Positions 16,558 to 24,881 are shown, numbered from the stretch's first letter. The stretch: DNA of 64,000 nt from Candidatus Marinarcus aquaticus (GCF_004116335.1 NZ_PDKN01000011.1:1-64000); one strand, 5' to 3'. Program-made: numbers and translations. The notes: generated by a model not told the origin, from the letters alone.

Positions 16558-17229
16558 ATGAAAAAAATCAATATATTAATCATTGAAGATACCACATTGA
16601 CGGCCCAAAAAATGAAACGAACATTACAGTGGGCGGGTTACCATGTCGCTGCCATAGCATATAACAGTGATGCGGCCATAGGTGTGATGTTTAAAGAGCA
16701 CATTGATATTATTATTGCTGATATTAATATCAAAGGGGAAATCAATGGTATTCAAACAGCAAAAGTGATTCAAAAAAACTTCAATGTACCCGTTATATTT
16801 TTAACTTCATATCATGATGATTCTACATTGGCAGAAGCTTCAAGTGTTGATTTTACAGGTTATATTGTAAAACCTTATTTGGATGCACACCTTTTACGAG
16901 AGGTCAAATTGGCTTCATTTCGTTTTGGATTAAATGATAGAATTGAACCCATCACGTTAAACAGTGGTTATATCTATGATGCAACCAGTAAACGGTTGCA
17001 TAAAGAGAATAAAGAGATTACATTAACCAAAAAAGAGGAGATGTTTTTGCATATTTTAGTTCAAAATAAAAACAGCATGATCTCCAATGAATATGTTGAT
17101 TTGGTTTTGTGGCATGACTCCACAACTTATGATGAAAACCGACGTCAGTTGCTTTTTCGTTTAAGAAAAAAGGTACCTGAACTGAACATTGAAACACTCA
17201 AAGGTAAAGGGTATATTTTAAAGGTATAA
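16558..17229 (+). CDS. Response regulator 1, receiver plus winged-helix DNA-binding domain
   Basis: 223 residues. Receiver domain about 1-120: acidic pair E10/D11, phospho-acceptor D55 (IIIADINIKG), Thr in VIFLTSYHDD, Lys in GYIVKPY. The output domain at about 130-223 is the OmpR/PhoB winged helix (ITLTKKEEMFLHIL, then RRQLLFRLRKKVPELNIETLKGKGY). It is likely phosphorylated by the divergent 7TM kinase. Its promoter carries TAACG direct repeats, suggesting autoregulation. No ribosome site precedes the ATG. Confidence 0.9.
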   Translation: MKKINILIIEDTTLTAQKMKRTLQWAGYHVAAIAYNSDAAIGVMFKEHIDIIIADINIKGEINGIQTAKVIQKNFNVPVIFLTSYHDDSTLAEASSVDFTGYIVKPYLDAHLLREVKLASFRFGLNDRIEPITLNSGYIYDATSKRLHKENKEITLTKKEEMFLHILVQNKNSMISNEYVDLVLWHDSTTYDENRRQLLFRLRKKVPELNIETLKGKGYILKV

Positions 17230-17285
17230 GGTTCAGTTTTGGTGTGTATATCTATAATCATTCATTATATTTAATAACTCAATTA

Positions 17286-17316
17286 TAACGTTAATATAAC
17301 AAGATTTAGTTATAAT
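17286..17316 (+). promoter_or_regulatory. Promoter of response regulator 2, TAACG-6-TAACA-9-TATAAT
   Basis: TAACG (17286-17290) and TAACA (17297-17301), period 11 bp, are followed by 9 nt and TATAAT (17311-17316). The ATG at 17325 is 8 nt past the -10, again consistent with a leaderless message. Confidence 0.62.
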
Positions 17317-17324
17317 CAAAGACC

Positions 17325-18008
17325 ATGAAGACGTTTAATATATTAATCATCGAAGATGAATTTCTCATTGCTCTTAATTTAAAACAGATATTAGAAAGAA
17401 ATAATTATAAAGTTATTGGCATTGCAAAAGACAGCAGTAGCGCACTGTTTCATGTTCAAAATAATAAAATCGATTTGATATTAGCTGATATTTATATTGC
17501 AGGTCATTTAAATGGCATTGAAACGGTGAAATTGATTCAAAATAGTTTTGATATACCTGTTATTTTTCTCACAGCCCACCAAGAAGAGAAGTTTTTAAAA
17601 CAAGCTTCACAAGTAAACTTTTTAGGATACATTGTTAAACCCTATTTTGAAGAGACATTTTTAAGAGAGGTCAAACTTGCTTATTATACGATCTTGAATT
17701 CTCATAATAACATCAGCCTAAAACTTACTCAAACTTTGTCATATAACATTCAAGAACAAAGTCTTAAAGAGAACGAAGAAGAGATGATTCTCAGTCGGAA
17801 TGAGAAACAACTACTGCATTTATTAGTGGTCAATAAAAACAGAATCGTTTTAAATGAACAAATCGATTCACTGCTTTGGCACGATAATCCAGTGGATGAT
17901 ACAACACGTCGACAACTTCTTTTCAGATTACGCAAAAAACTGCCCCAACTTAATATTCAAACCATCAAAGGTGTAGGTTATAAATTTATTTCAGAAGAGC
18001 TTCTGTGA
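17325..18008 (+). CDS. Response regulator 2, paralogue of the preceding gene
   Basis: 227 residues with the same layout: E10/D11, phospho-acceptor D55 (LILADIYIAG), VIFLTAHQEE, GYIVKPYF, and a C-terminal winged helix with TTRRQLLFRLRKKLPQLNI. By eye about half the residues match regulator 1, most strongly in the recognition-helix region, so both probably bind the same DNA sites. It has its own promoter, so it is a separate transcription unit. A tandem duplication followed by divergence is the simple explanation. Confidence 0.9.
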   Translation: MKTFNILIIEDEFLIALNLKQILERNNYKVIGIAKDSSSALFHVQNNKIDLILADIYIAGHLNGIETVKLIQNSFDIPVIFLTAHQEEKFLKQASQVNFLGYIVKPYFEETFLREVKLAYYTILNSHNNISLKLTQTLSYNIQEQSLKENEEEMILSRNEKQLLHLLVVNKNRIVLNEQIDSLLWHDNPVDDTTRRQLLFRLRKKLPQLNIQTIKGVGYKFISEELL

Positions 18009-18101
18009 CTCTTAAAATAATTCTTTTATAGTATATATCAAGTATTTTGTAAAATTGAAACGCTATAATAAACGTATATAGATACAAATGAGAATAATAT
18101 T

Positions 18102-18839
18102 ATGAGTAAAAAAATATATTTAGTGGGCGCAGGACCAGGGGATATTGAACTGTTGACCATCAAAGGTTTGAATATCTTAAAAAAAGCAGATGTGGTTTTA
18201 TATGATGCCTTAGTTAATCCAAAAATGCTGGAGTTTTGTAAACAAGATACCCTAAAAATCAATGTGGGAAAAAGAAAAGATTATCATTTAAAAAAACAAG
18301 AAGAGATTAATGAACTCATTATCAACTATGCCAAAGAGTATGAAGTTGTAGTACGCCTTAAAGGAGGAACGCCTTTTGTTTTTGGACGAGGCTATGAAGA
18401 AGTTCGTGCAATTAAACAAGCAGGATATGAACCTGTGGTAATAAGTGGGGTGAGTTCCACGACGTCTGTACTTGAAAATTTTATGATCCCATCCATTGAC
18501 AGAGAGTTCAGTGATGCATACAGAACCATTACAGGGCATGACACTCAACGTTTTTCTGAAATTATTACCGCTTTTCATCCCCGAGAAAATTTGGTAATTA
18601 TGATGGGTGTACACAACTTAGAAAAGATTGTGCATACCCTGTTGGAAAAAGGCTTTCCTAGCAGTATGCCTATTGCCATTTTAAGTCGAGGTACAACCCA
18701 AAATGCACAACAACTTCTCTTTACACTTGAAGAGTTGAAACACAAAGAGAAAAGTTTTTTTGAAGAGGCGAAAAAACTTACACCTGCGATTATTTTTGTG
18801 GGTGAAACGCTTAATGCAACAAAAGTATTACTTTGTTAA
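18102..18839 (+). CDS. cobA: Uroporphyrinogen-III C-methyltransferase, copy 2
   Basis: 245 residues, close to the copy at 7527 throughout (same MSKK start, VGKRKD-HLKKQEEINELI, VRLKGGTPFVFGRGYEEV, SIDREFSDAYRTITGHD). It stands alone with its own TATAAT-like -10 at about 18063, outside the corrin operon. Uroporphyrinogen methylation also feeds siroheme, so one copy may serve nitrite/sulfite reductase cofactor supply while the other serves B12. That division of labour is inference. Confidence 0.9.
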   Translation: MSKKIYLVGAGPGDIELLTIKGLNILKKADVVLYDALVNPKMLEFCKQDTLKINVGKRKDYHLKKQEEINELIINYAKEYEVVVRLKGGTPFVFGRGYEEVRAIKQAGYEPVVISGVSSTTSVLENFMIPSIDREFSDAYRTITGHDTQRFSEIITAFHPRENLVIMMGVHNLEKIVHTLLEKGFPSSMPIAILSRGTTQNAQQLLFTLEELKHKEKSFFEEAKKLTPAIIFVGETLNATKVLLC

Positions 18840-18840
18840 C

Positions 18841-19344
18841 TTAATGGCAGATACTCTTCATGCCATTTTGACACGCTTTTTTTAAAAAGAGGTTTGCTTT
18901 TGAGAGATTTTTAGCGGTGGTTAAACCTTGTTGGTAAATAGTAGCAATATTAAAACACCCTTGTTCAAATCCAACTTGACATGTTTTAAAATAGACTCGA
19001 CGACTCTCTTTGATGATATGTAAAAGTCTGTTTTGTTTCTCATTTGAAAAAGATTTCCAATTGACATGTTGACTTGTTGTGACGATTTTTTCAAACTTAT
19101 CAAAGCTATAGATATTGAGCTGATTGCTTAAATTCGTGCATGCTTGAACATATTTTTGCAGTTGTGTTTGTTTCTCTTTGTCTTTAATCTCTTTAGGTTG
19201 AAAACGACGAGTAAAAAGACTGTAGCTGCATTTACAAATATTGTGAGTGTGACTCTTTTGGCAAGTTCTTAAAAACTCTGGTTTGGTACTTTTTGCTTCA
19301 GTGAAACTGAACAAGAACAGGCATAGAAAAAGGAAAAAGCGCAT
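18841..19344 (-). CDS. Secreted Cys-rich protein with Sel1-like repeats
   Basis: 167 residues. Signal peptide MRFFLFLCLFLFSFTEA. The mature N-terminal part has CQKSHTHNICKCSY. The C-terminal part has two Sel1/Hcp-type helical pairs (YFKTCQVGFEQGCFNIATIY and ANLFLKKACQNGMKSIC), with cysteines placed as in Helicobacter cysteine-rich proteins. The ATG at 19344 overlaps the stop of the upstream gene (TGATG), so the two are coupled. It is likely periplasmic or secreted; function unknown. Confidence 0.68.
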   Translation of the reverse strand: MRFFLFLCLFLFSFTEAKSTKPEFLRTCQKSHTHNICKCSYSLFTRRFQPKEIKDKEKQTQLQKYVQACTNLSNQLNIYSFDKFEKIVTTSQHVNWKSFSNEKQNRLLHIIKESRRVYFKTCQVGFEQGCFNIATIYQQGLTTAKNLSKANLFLKKACQNGMKSICH

Positions 19345-19832
19345 CAAAGAATTACATCACCTTTTGTTGTATTACGAACCTCTTCAAGTTTAAAGCAAGC
19401 ATTAGCAATATTTCTTGGAGTAGTATCTGCAAAATCTTGAATGATTTTATGAATGGTTTTCATCTCATCTTTTGAAAAGAGTGATTCATCAAACTCTTCT
19501 TCCATTTGTAGAAAATCGAGTTCAATATAGTTCTCTTTAGTTTCGATTTCAATGTCCAAATAATCAAGCAGTTCTTGAATCAAAAAGAGACGTTCATCGC
19601 TTTCATCCAAATCTTCTTGGTTGGCAATGATATCAAAAATTTCACTTAATATTACAGGTTCTGGGTTTCTTGAAACTTTGACATATTCATCACCAAAAAT
19701 TTTTTGTCCGCAAAATTTTTGGTGGTTATAATCCATTAAAAAAAGAAGAATGGATACTTTTTTATCATTAAGATGTTTTACTTGTTTGTGAAGCATGTAT
19801 AAAATAACGTTTGCTACTTTGGTCATATCCAT
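19344..19832 (-). CDS. Panacea/SocA-like (DUF4065) domain protein
   Basis: 162 residues. The first two thirds resemble the Panacea domain: VANVILYMLHKQ at the start, KVSILLFLMDYNHQKFCGQKIF, then VILSEIFDII. Panacea domains act as proteolytic adaptors (SocA) or as antitoxins for many unrelated toxins. The C-terminus is acidic and helical. The only overlapping neighbour encodes a secreted Sel1-like protein, which is not an obvious toxin. I am moderately sure of the domain and unsure of the role. Confidence 0.6.
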   Translation of the reverse strand: MDMTKVANVILYMLHKQVKHLNDKKVSILLFLMDYNHQKFCGQKIFGDEYVKVSRNPEPVILSEIFDIIANQEDLDESDERLFLIQELLDYLDIEIETKENYIELDFLQMEEEFDESLFSKDEMKTIHKIIQDFADTTPRNIANACFKLEEVRNTTKGDVIL

Positions 19833-19885
19833 AAGGAGTCCTTGTTTGGTTTGTCGAAGTATACAAAATTATTTAAAATAATTCA

Positions 19886-19980
19886 AATACGCCAGTGATT
19901 GAGTCTGTTTTTATTTAATACAGGCCATATAAGCACGATAATTTTGAATGAAAAAGGTTAAAATACTCTTTTAAGTTTTT
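19886..19980 (-). pseudogene. Degenerate copy of the acpH 3' end
   Basis: This stretch matches the 3' end of the acpH gene at 20898 (about 45 nt nearly identical, then fading). Read on the minus strand it encodes a C-terminus ending NKNRLNHWRI-stop, against NENRLNHWRI-stop in the intact gene, and is closed upstream by an in-frame stop. It lies on the other side of the orphan gene 20054-20809, so the two copies flank that gene about 1,015 bp apart. Confidence 0.7.
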
Positions 19981-20053
19981 TATAATGCTGTTCGTTAGTG
20001 CAGGTATTTCATCTAAGAGGAGTTCTCCTCTTAGATAGTAGTAAAAATCAATT

Positions 20054-20809
20054 TTATGCTAAAAGGTGTAAATGTGAACTATTATTTACTACAGAACTTA
20101 ATTGTCCTTTATCACCATAGATTGATGAACTGCTAGGCTCTTTTATAGTTATATCTGCATTTTCAAGTTCTAAGGCTTGCTTTACATACTTAATGAGCTT
20201 ACTGCTGTCACTATTATTCATATAATCTTCCATTGAAGCTAAAAAGTTTTTTTCAAACTCTTTATCCGCTTTTAATTTATCGGTGAGTTTATTAAAATCA
20301 ATCTCTGCATCTGTGTTTTTAAGATCAAATGTTATGTCAGCACTTTTAAAAGAGTTGCTTTTGTATGAAGTGTATGTATATCGTAAACTCATACCCGTTG
20401 TCTCTTTTGTGCCTTGTCTTGTATAGTTCTCATCATCCCAAGGTAAGTGAGTAGTGGTTTCCTCTACTTTTGTAAAAATACCGTAAGTACCCGTAACTTG
20501 GTCTTTGTCATTTACGATATCTATAGAGTCATTGGTCAATTTTGATAGTGAAAATTTTCCAGAACCATCAATGCCTCTTTCGTAATCTTTAATAATATCT
20601 GAGACTTTATTAAGACCAATTGCTGCATTTTTCAACCAAGGATTTTCTTCTAATTGTTTATGAGTAGGAGTATACTCTTTTCTCTCTTCCTCTACTTTTG
20701 CTTGAGCTTTTCTGATGGCATTAAATGTATCTTTGTCTACTCTTGTAGGTTCAGGAAGCTCTTGTACTTCTCCAAAAATTCGCGTGTGATAAGTGCTGTT
20801 TACTTGCAT
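20054..20809 (-). CDS. Hypothetical protein
   Basis: 251 residues, no family recognised. No signal peptide or TM helix. The start MQVNSTYHTRIFGEVQ is polar. A helical segment at about 27-80 (IRKAQAKVEEERKEYT) is followed by a region with GIDGSGKFSLSKL (EF-hand-like spacing) and beta-rich sequence (SLRYTYTSYKSNSFKSADITFDL). An atypical secreted or flagellum-related protein is possible. The flanking duplicated acpH ends suggest that this gene was inserted or rearranged here. Confidence 0.6.
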   Translation of the reverse strand: MQVNSTYHTRIFGEVQELPEPTRVDKDTFNAIRKAQAKVEEERKEYTPTHKQLEENPWLKNAAIGLNKVSDIIKDYERGIDGSGKFSLSKLTNDSIDIVNDKDQVTGTYGIFTKVEETTTHLPWDDENYTRQGTKETTGMSLRYTYTSYKSNSFKSADITFDLKNTDAEIDFNKLTDKLKADKEFEKNFLASMEDYMNNSDSSKLIKYVKQALELENADITIKEPSSSSIYGDKGQLSSVVNNSSHLHLLA

Positions 20810-20897
20810 GATTTATCCTTTTATCTATATTTAAGAATTGTATAATCAATATCTTTAGGTTCAGCTTAAATGAATAGTCATTCAAGTATAAAATAAA

Positions 20898-21512
20898 TTA
20901 AATACGCCAGTGATTGAGTCTGTTTTCATTTAATAAAGGCTTTATATGCCAACACAGTTGAGGGAAAAAAGCTAAAAAATCCTCTTCAATCTTTTCAATA
21001 TTTTCTTTAACGGCATCATAGTAATGTGTAGCATTGTCGCGGTTGAGTACTCTTTGTGAAACTTTTTTGTCAACTCTTTGAAAAGCTTCATGTAACTGGT
21101 TGAGTGTTTGGTATTGGTGCAAAATTTCAAACTCGACCATTCTTTGCAGAGGTATTTGTACTTTTAAAGGAAGAGTGGGCAAAACTCTTTTTGCTTCATT
21201 ATGATAGGTATTTAAAAACTCTTTAAGTGGGATATTACAAAAACGTTCCCAGTTTTTTGTCAATAAATAATCATATGTTAAATCAATCACAATGCCTCTT
21301 AAAAGTCCACTTGATTTAAGGCGTTGCTTACTTTGTAAAAAAAGAGGATGTTTGTCTGTATAGGAGTCGATACATATATGTGTTTGCATCCCTTTACGTA
21401 TGGCATTATTTGCATTCTCCCAAGCTCTTGCTTTTAAAGGGTCGGCTAAATAGTTTGCAATTTGAAAGTCGATATCTTGCTCCGATAAAAAGATATGTGC
21501 CAGCCAATTCAT
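20898..21512 (-). CDS. acpH: Acyl carrier protein phosphodiesterase family protein
   Basis: 204 residues, close to the usual AcpH length. Motifs: MNWLAHIFLSE at the start, NYLADPLKA near 20, RKGMQTHICIDSYTDKHP near 38 (His/Asp of the HD-like site), and RGIVIDLTYDYLLTKNW near 70. The enzyme removes 4'-phosphopantetheine from holo-ACP. Cytoplasmic, monocistronic. Its last codons are repeated at 19886. Confidence 0.85.
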   Translation of the reverse strand: MNWLAHIFLSEQDIDFQIANYLADPLKARAWENANNAIRKGMQTHICIDSYTDKHPLFLQSKQRLKSSGLLRGIVIDLTYDYLLTKNWERFCNIPLKEFLNTYHNEAKRVLPTLPLKVQIPLQRMVEFEILHQYQTLNQLHEAFQRVDKKVSQRVLNRDNATHYYDAVKENIEKIEEDFLAFFPQLCWHIKPLLNENRLNHWRI

Positions 21513-21600
21513 AATGCTCCTTGATATTTCTATTTTAACATATTATTTGGGAGTGTGACGAATAAAGAGTATAATACATCACTTTATATCAGGAGTCCTT

Positions 21601-22236
21601 ATGAATATGGAACTGCTTTTAGCTTATACCGTTGTAGCTTTTTTTTATGTCACAAGCCCAGGTCCTGCCATTTTTTTAGCCATTGCCAATGGTTTACGTT
21701 CCGATATGCCTACTGTGGCAATCTCTTCAAGTGCTAATGTATTGGGGCTTTTTATTTTATCAACGGCTTCTATTTTAGGTTTGGGTGTGATTATCACAAC
21801 ATCTGCAACACTGTTCATGATTGTAAAAGTTATAGGAGCACTCTATTTAATCTACTTAGGTGTGAAGTTTTTACGTTCTAATACGCAGATTAATATGAGC
21901 AATTGTGAAACAAAAGTGATTCAAAAAAGTAAAAAATCTTACTTTTCTGAAGCCTTTTTTTTAGCGGTGACTAATCCGAAACCCATACTGTTTTTTACTG
22001 CCATTTTTCCTCAGTTTTTAGATATTCATAAAAATATCACAGAACAATTTTTTGTGATGACTTTGATTTTTTTATGTATCTCTTTTTGTTCTCTTTGCAC
22101 TTATGCATATATCGCTCGACGTTCAAAAATGTGGTTGACACAACAAAGCAGAATGGATTGGTTTCATAAGCTCACGGGTGGTCTGTTTATTGCCATGGGC
22201 ATTGGATTGTTGCAGCTTAAGAATAAAATGAATTAA
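21601..22236 (+). CDS. LysE/RhtB family amino-acid exporter
   Basis: 211 residues with about six TM helices. Family signature at the N-terminus: VTSPGPAIFLAIANGLRSD. Other landmarks: IVKVIGALYLIYLGVKFLRS near 80 and VTNPKPILFFTAIFPQFLD near 122. These exporters move amino acids or related metabolites out; the substrate cannot be told. AGGAG precedes the ATG. A second family member lies at 62312. Confidence 0.88.
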   Translation: MNMELLLAYTVVAFFYVTSPGPAIFLAIANGLRSDMPTVAISSSANVLGLFILSTASILGLGVIITTSATLFMIVKVIGALYLIYLGVKFLRSNTQINMSNCETKVIQKSKKSYFSEAFFLAVTNPKPILFFTAIFPQFLDIHKNITEQFFVMTLIFLCISFCSLCTYAYIARRSKMWLTQQSRMDWFHKLTGGLFIAMGIGLLQLKNKMN

Positions 22237-22273
22237 TACAGGTAGAATACACCATATCAAATGAGGATAATGT

Positions 22274-22981
22274 TTGGAAAATAATAAAAAAATAGCAATG
22301 TTTATTGATGCAGACAATGCACCTGCAAAAAAGATTGACACCGTTCTTTCAGAGTTAGCGTTGCGTGGTGTGGTCAATATTCGAAAAGCGTATGGAAACT
22401 GGAAAAATCAAACGCTTCAATCTTGGGTGGATGTGTTGCATGAACATGCCATTCAACCTGTACAACAGTTTGATTTAACCAAAGGCAAAAATGCTACAGA
22501 TATGGCCTTGGTGATTGATGTTATGGACATACTTTATACCAAAGATATTGACATTATCTGTTTGGTCTCTTCTGATTGTGACTTCACACCATTAGTCACA
22601 CGTGCATTGGCCGATGGAAAATTTGTGATTGGTTTTGGAGAGCGAAAAACACCCGATGCTTTTGCAAACAGTTGTTCACACTTTTTATATTTGGATGAAG
22701 AGAAAAAGTGTGATAATGAAGAGAAGTGTGAAGTCAACCTCAAAGGAAATACAAAACTTATTAATTTGCTTCGACAAGCCATTGAGAGTGTAGAAGAGGA
22801 AGATGGTTGGGCACGACTTGATAGAATAGGCCAACATATCTCTAACCACGCATCGTTTGACCAGCGAAACTATGGCTTTAAAAAACTCAGTGATTTGTTT
22901 GGGGCAATTGATCTGTTTGAAATGAAAAAAGAGGGACCTAAGTCGTTGTGGTTCAGAGACAGAAGAAGAGGAAAGAATTAA
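22274..22981 (+). CDS. NYN-domain ribonuclease-like protein with OST-HTH/LOTUS-type C-terminus
   Basis: 235 residues from TTG at 22274, placed 6 nt after GAGGA; no in-frame ATG fits. The NYN (PIN-like) domain spans about 5-140: AMFIDADNAP with the catalytic Asp pair, KGKNATDMALVIDVMD near 75, and CLVSSDCDFTPLVTRAL near 97. The C-terminal 65 residues resemble an OST-HTH RNA-binding domain (LLRQAIESVEEEDGWARLDRIGQ, then FKKLSDLFGAIDLFEM). I infer an RNA-processing role. Confidence 0.85.
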   Translation: MENNKKIAMFIDADNAPAKKIDTVLSELALRGVVNIRKAYGNWKNQTLQSWVDVLHEHAIQPVQQFDLTKGKNATDMALVIDVMDILYTKDIDIICLVSSDCDFTPLVTRALADGKFVIGFGERKTPDAFANSCSHFLYLDEEKKCDNEEKCEVNLKGNTKLINLLRQAIESVEEEDGWARLDRIGQHISNHASFDQRNYGFKKLSDLFGAIDLFEMKKEGPKSLWFRDRRRGKN

Positions 22982-22985
22982 CCGA

Positions 22986-23252
22986 CTAAAAGTCAGGTTG
23001 ATTCTCTGCTCTCATATCTTCAAGCCCTTCTAAAATGTCTATGGCATCTTGCTCTTTTAGATTATTATGCTCAATATCCAAAATGACTTCATCAAAATAG
23101 AGTTTGACTTGTTTCATATAATCGAGTTCTTCTTGAAGTGTTTTACTGTTTTTCTTTTTAGCCAGTTGCTCTTCAAGTTCTTTGATATCTTGAGCAACTT
23201 CAATAAGTACATCTTCTTTTAACAGTGTTTCGAGCTCTTTGATTTTATCCAT
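22986..23252 (-). CDS. Small coiled-coil hypothetical protein
   Basis: 88 residues, strongly acidic and helical, with heptad-like leucines across about 1-60 (ELETLLKED, KELEEQLAKKKNS). AGGATC precedes the ATG. Convergent with the NYN gene and ending 4 bp from it. No family recognised. Confidence 0.65.
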   Translation of the reverse strand: MDKIKELETLLKEDVLIEVAQDIKELEEQLAKKKNSKTLQEELDYMKQVKLYFDEVILDIEHNNLKEQDAIDILEGLEDMRAENQPDF

Positions 23253-23338
23253 AACGATCCTTTGTATATGTGAAACTATACAAGTTTTTTATTTAAAAGA
23301 GAATAGACTTAGGATATTAAATTATTTTAGGAGGCATT

Positions 23339-23764
23339 ATGGTTCGGCAATTACTTTTATACTTAGTAATTATTACGACGGTTTCAATAAATGGGTTTGC
23401 ACATGAAGCAAGTGAAGTATTGCACGTAGAAACTTTGGCAAAATCAACGAAAAGTTGGAATGGTGTTGCTTTGCCGTCATACCCCAAAGGGCAACCTGAG
23501 GTGACGATTTTAAATATTACAATTCCGCCTCACTCAAAGTTGGTTTGGCATAAACATCCTGTGATTAATGCAGGGGTTTTACTTAGCGGAGAGTTGAGTG
23601 TCATCAGTGAGAAGGGAGAGACCTTAGAACTCAAAAAAGGAGAGAGCATCGTTGAACTTGTCAACACTTGGCATTATGGTGAAAACAGAGGGGATATCCC
23701 TGCACAAATAATGGTGTTTTATGCAGGAACAACAGATTTACCAATTACTGTAAAAAAAGAGTAA
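23339..23764 (+). CDS. Secreted cupin-domain protein
   Basis: 141 residues. Signal peptide about 1-21 (ending ISINGFA-HE). One cupin barrel: PPHSKLVWHKHPVINAGVLLSGEL carries the metal-binding His-x-His and the Gly pattern, and the second motif has VNTWHYGENRG. It is probably a periplasmic metal-dependent small-molecule binder or enzyme. AGGAGG lies before the ATG. Confidence 0.8.
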   Translation: MVRQLLLYLVIITTVSINGFAHEASEVLHVETLAKSTKSWNGVALPSYPKGQPEVTILNITIPPHSKLVWHKHPVINAGVLLSGELSVISEKGETLELKKGESIVELVNTWHYGENRGDIPAQIMVFYAGTTDLPITVKKE

Positions 23765-23793
23765 ACGTAAGCATCTGTATGTACAATCTTAAA

Positions 23794-24753
23794 TCACTCT
23801 AAATAGAGGTTAATTGTATTTAAATACCACTCTTCTTCAATAGAAGAGGGGCTTATTAGTTTTTGTTTCTCTTGTTGTAAGAAATGAATAGATGAAGTTG
23901 TTTGTATGTCACCAATTGATTTTAATGCCATAAGTTTATCTGACCAGTATTTTGATGTATAGTATATATTTACGAGTTCCTTTAAATAAGTCTCTCCTCC
24001 TAATAAACCAAGTGTACCAATTGAGGCAATTCGTACATATTCATCTGGATTATCAACAAGATTTAAAAGAAATGGAAGCGCATTTTTATTGTTTGAAAAC
24101 CCTAATGCATATACTTTCTTATATATATCGTTATCTTTGTTTTTTAATCCTAAATCTATTTTATTTTGTATTTTTTGTATTGTTGAGTTATCCAAAGAAA
24201 AACCATAGATTGTTTTATTCAGTTTTGCTACGGCTTCTCTAAAAAGTATGGTTATTGCATCATTGTAGCACGCATCAATAATTGGTTCCACTCCTGCAAC
24301 TTGAAATTTAGCTCGTTTAACTAAAGAAACAATTGGTTTGTTTTTATATGTTAATTTTAACGTTGAAAGAGTAACTGTTGGTACATATGCATTTTTTCTA
24401 TACGTTAAAATTGAAAAATCATCAAGTACAATTTTCTCATGAGATGCTGCATTTAAAGAAAGTGGAAGGGAACGAGCCGATAACTCTTTTTCTAAATTTT
24501 CTTTTACAAAATTGTAACCGTTAATTCTTTGATTTCTATAATGCAGTAAAAAAACTTTTTTAAATATTCCTGTTTCTACAGTGTGATTTTCTTGAAGGCC
24601 ATTTACTAATGCTAAACTTTTTTCACTTTTTTTATTGATCAAAAAAGAATGCTTTGAAGGTATCACCTCATTAACTGGTATTTTAACTGTACAGCCCGTC
24701 ATAAATATTATAGTTAAAGAACATGATAGTGTATATATTAATCTCTTTTTCAT
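23794..24753 (-). CDS. Lipoprotein with C-terminal HEAT-like repeats
   Basis: 319 residues. Lipoprotein signal ending IFMTGC. The middle region (about 60-180) is mixed alpha/beta with no recognised fold. From about 205 there are HEAT-type helix pairs (IYKKVYALGFSNNKNALPFL, LVDNPDEYVRIASIGTLGLL), like PBS-lyase HEAT repeats. Likely attached to the inner or outer membrane facing the periplasm. AT content is higher than in its neighbours. Confidence 0.65.
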   Translation of the reverse strand: MKKRLIYTLSCSLTIIFMTGCTVKIPVNEVIPSKHSFLINKKSEKSLALVNGLQENHTVETGIFKKVFLLHYRNQRINGYNFVKENLEKELSARSLPLSLNAASHEKIVLDDFSILTYRKNAYVPTVTLSTLKLTYKNKPIVSLVKRAKFQVAGVEPIIDACYNDAITILFREAVAKLNKTIYGFSLDNSTIQKIQNKIDLGLKNKDNDIYKKVYALGFSNNKNALPFLLNLVDNPDEYVRIASIGTLGLLGGETYLKELVNIYYTSKYWSDKLMALKSIGDIQTTSSIHFLQQEKQKLISPSSIEEEWYLNTINLYLE

Positions 24754-24820
24754 TTTTATCCTTAATTATTTAATTGTTACTATAACAACATTTTTCTGTT
24801 AAAATGTTTTAACAAAATAA

Positions 24821-24853
24821 AAAAGCCCACCTAACGTTTAGTTAGGCAGGCTT
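24821..24853 (-). terminator. Rho-independent terminator of comEA-like gene
   Basis: On the minus strand a GC-rich stem (AGCCTG CCTAAC / GTTAGG TGGGCT with two small mismatches) is followed by TTTTTTATTTT. It lies 29 bp past the comEA-like stop codon. Confidence 0.85.
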
Positions 24854-24881
24854 AAAGGGAATCCATCACATTAAAAAAGAG

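Noticed and set aside
7527-18839. Misassembly as cause of the two cobA copies
   Set aside because: The copies differ at about a quarter of residues and have different surroundings, so they are true paralogues.
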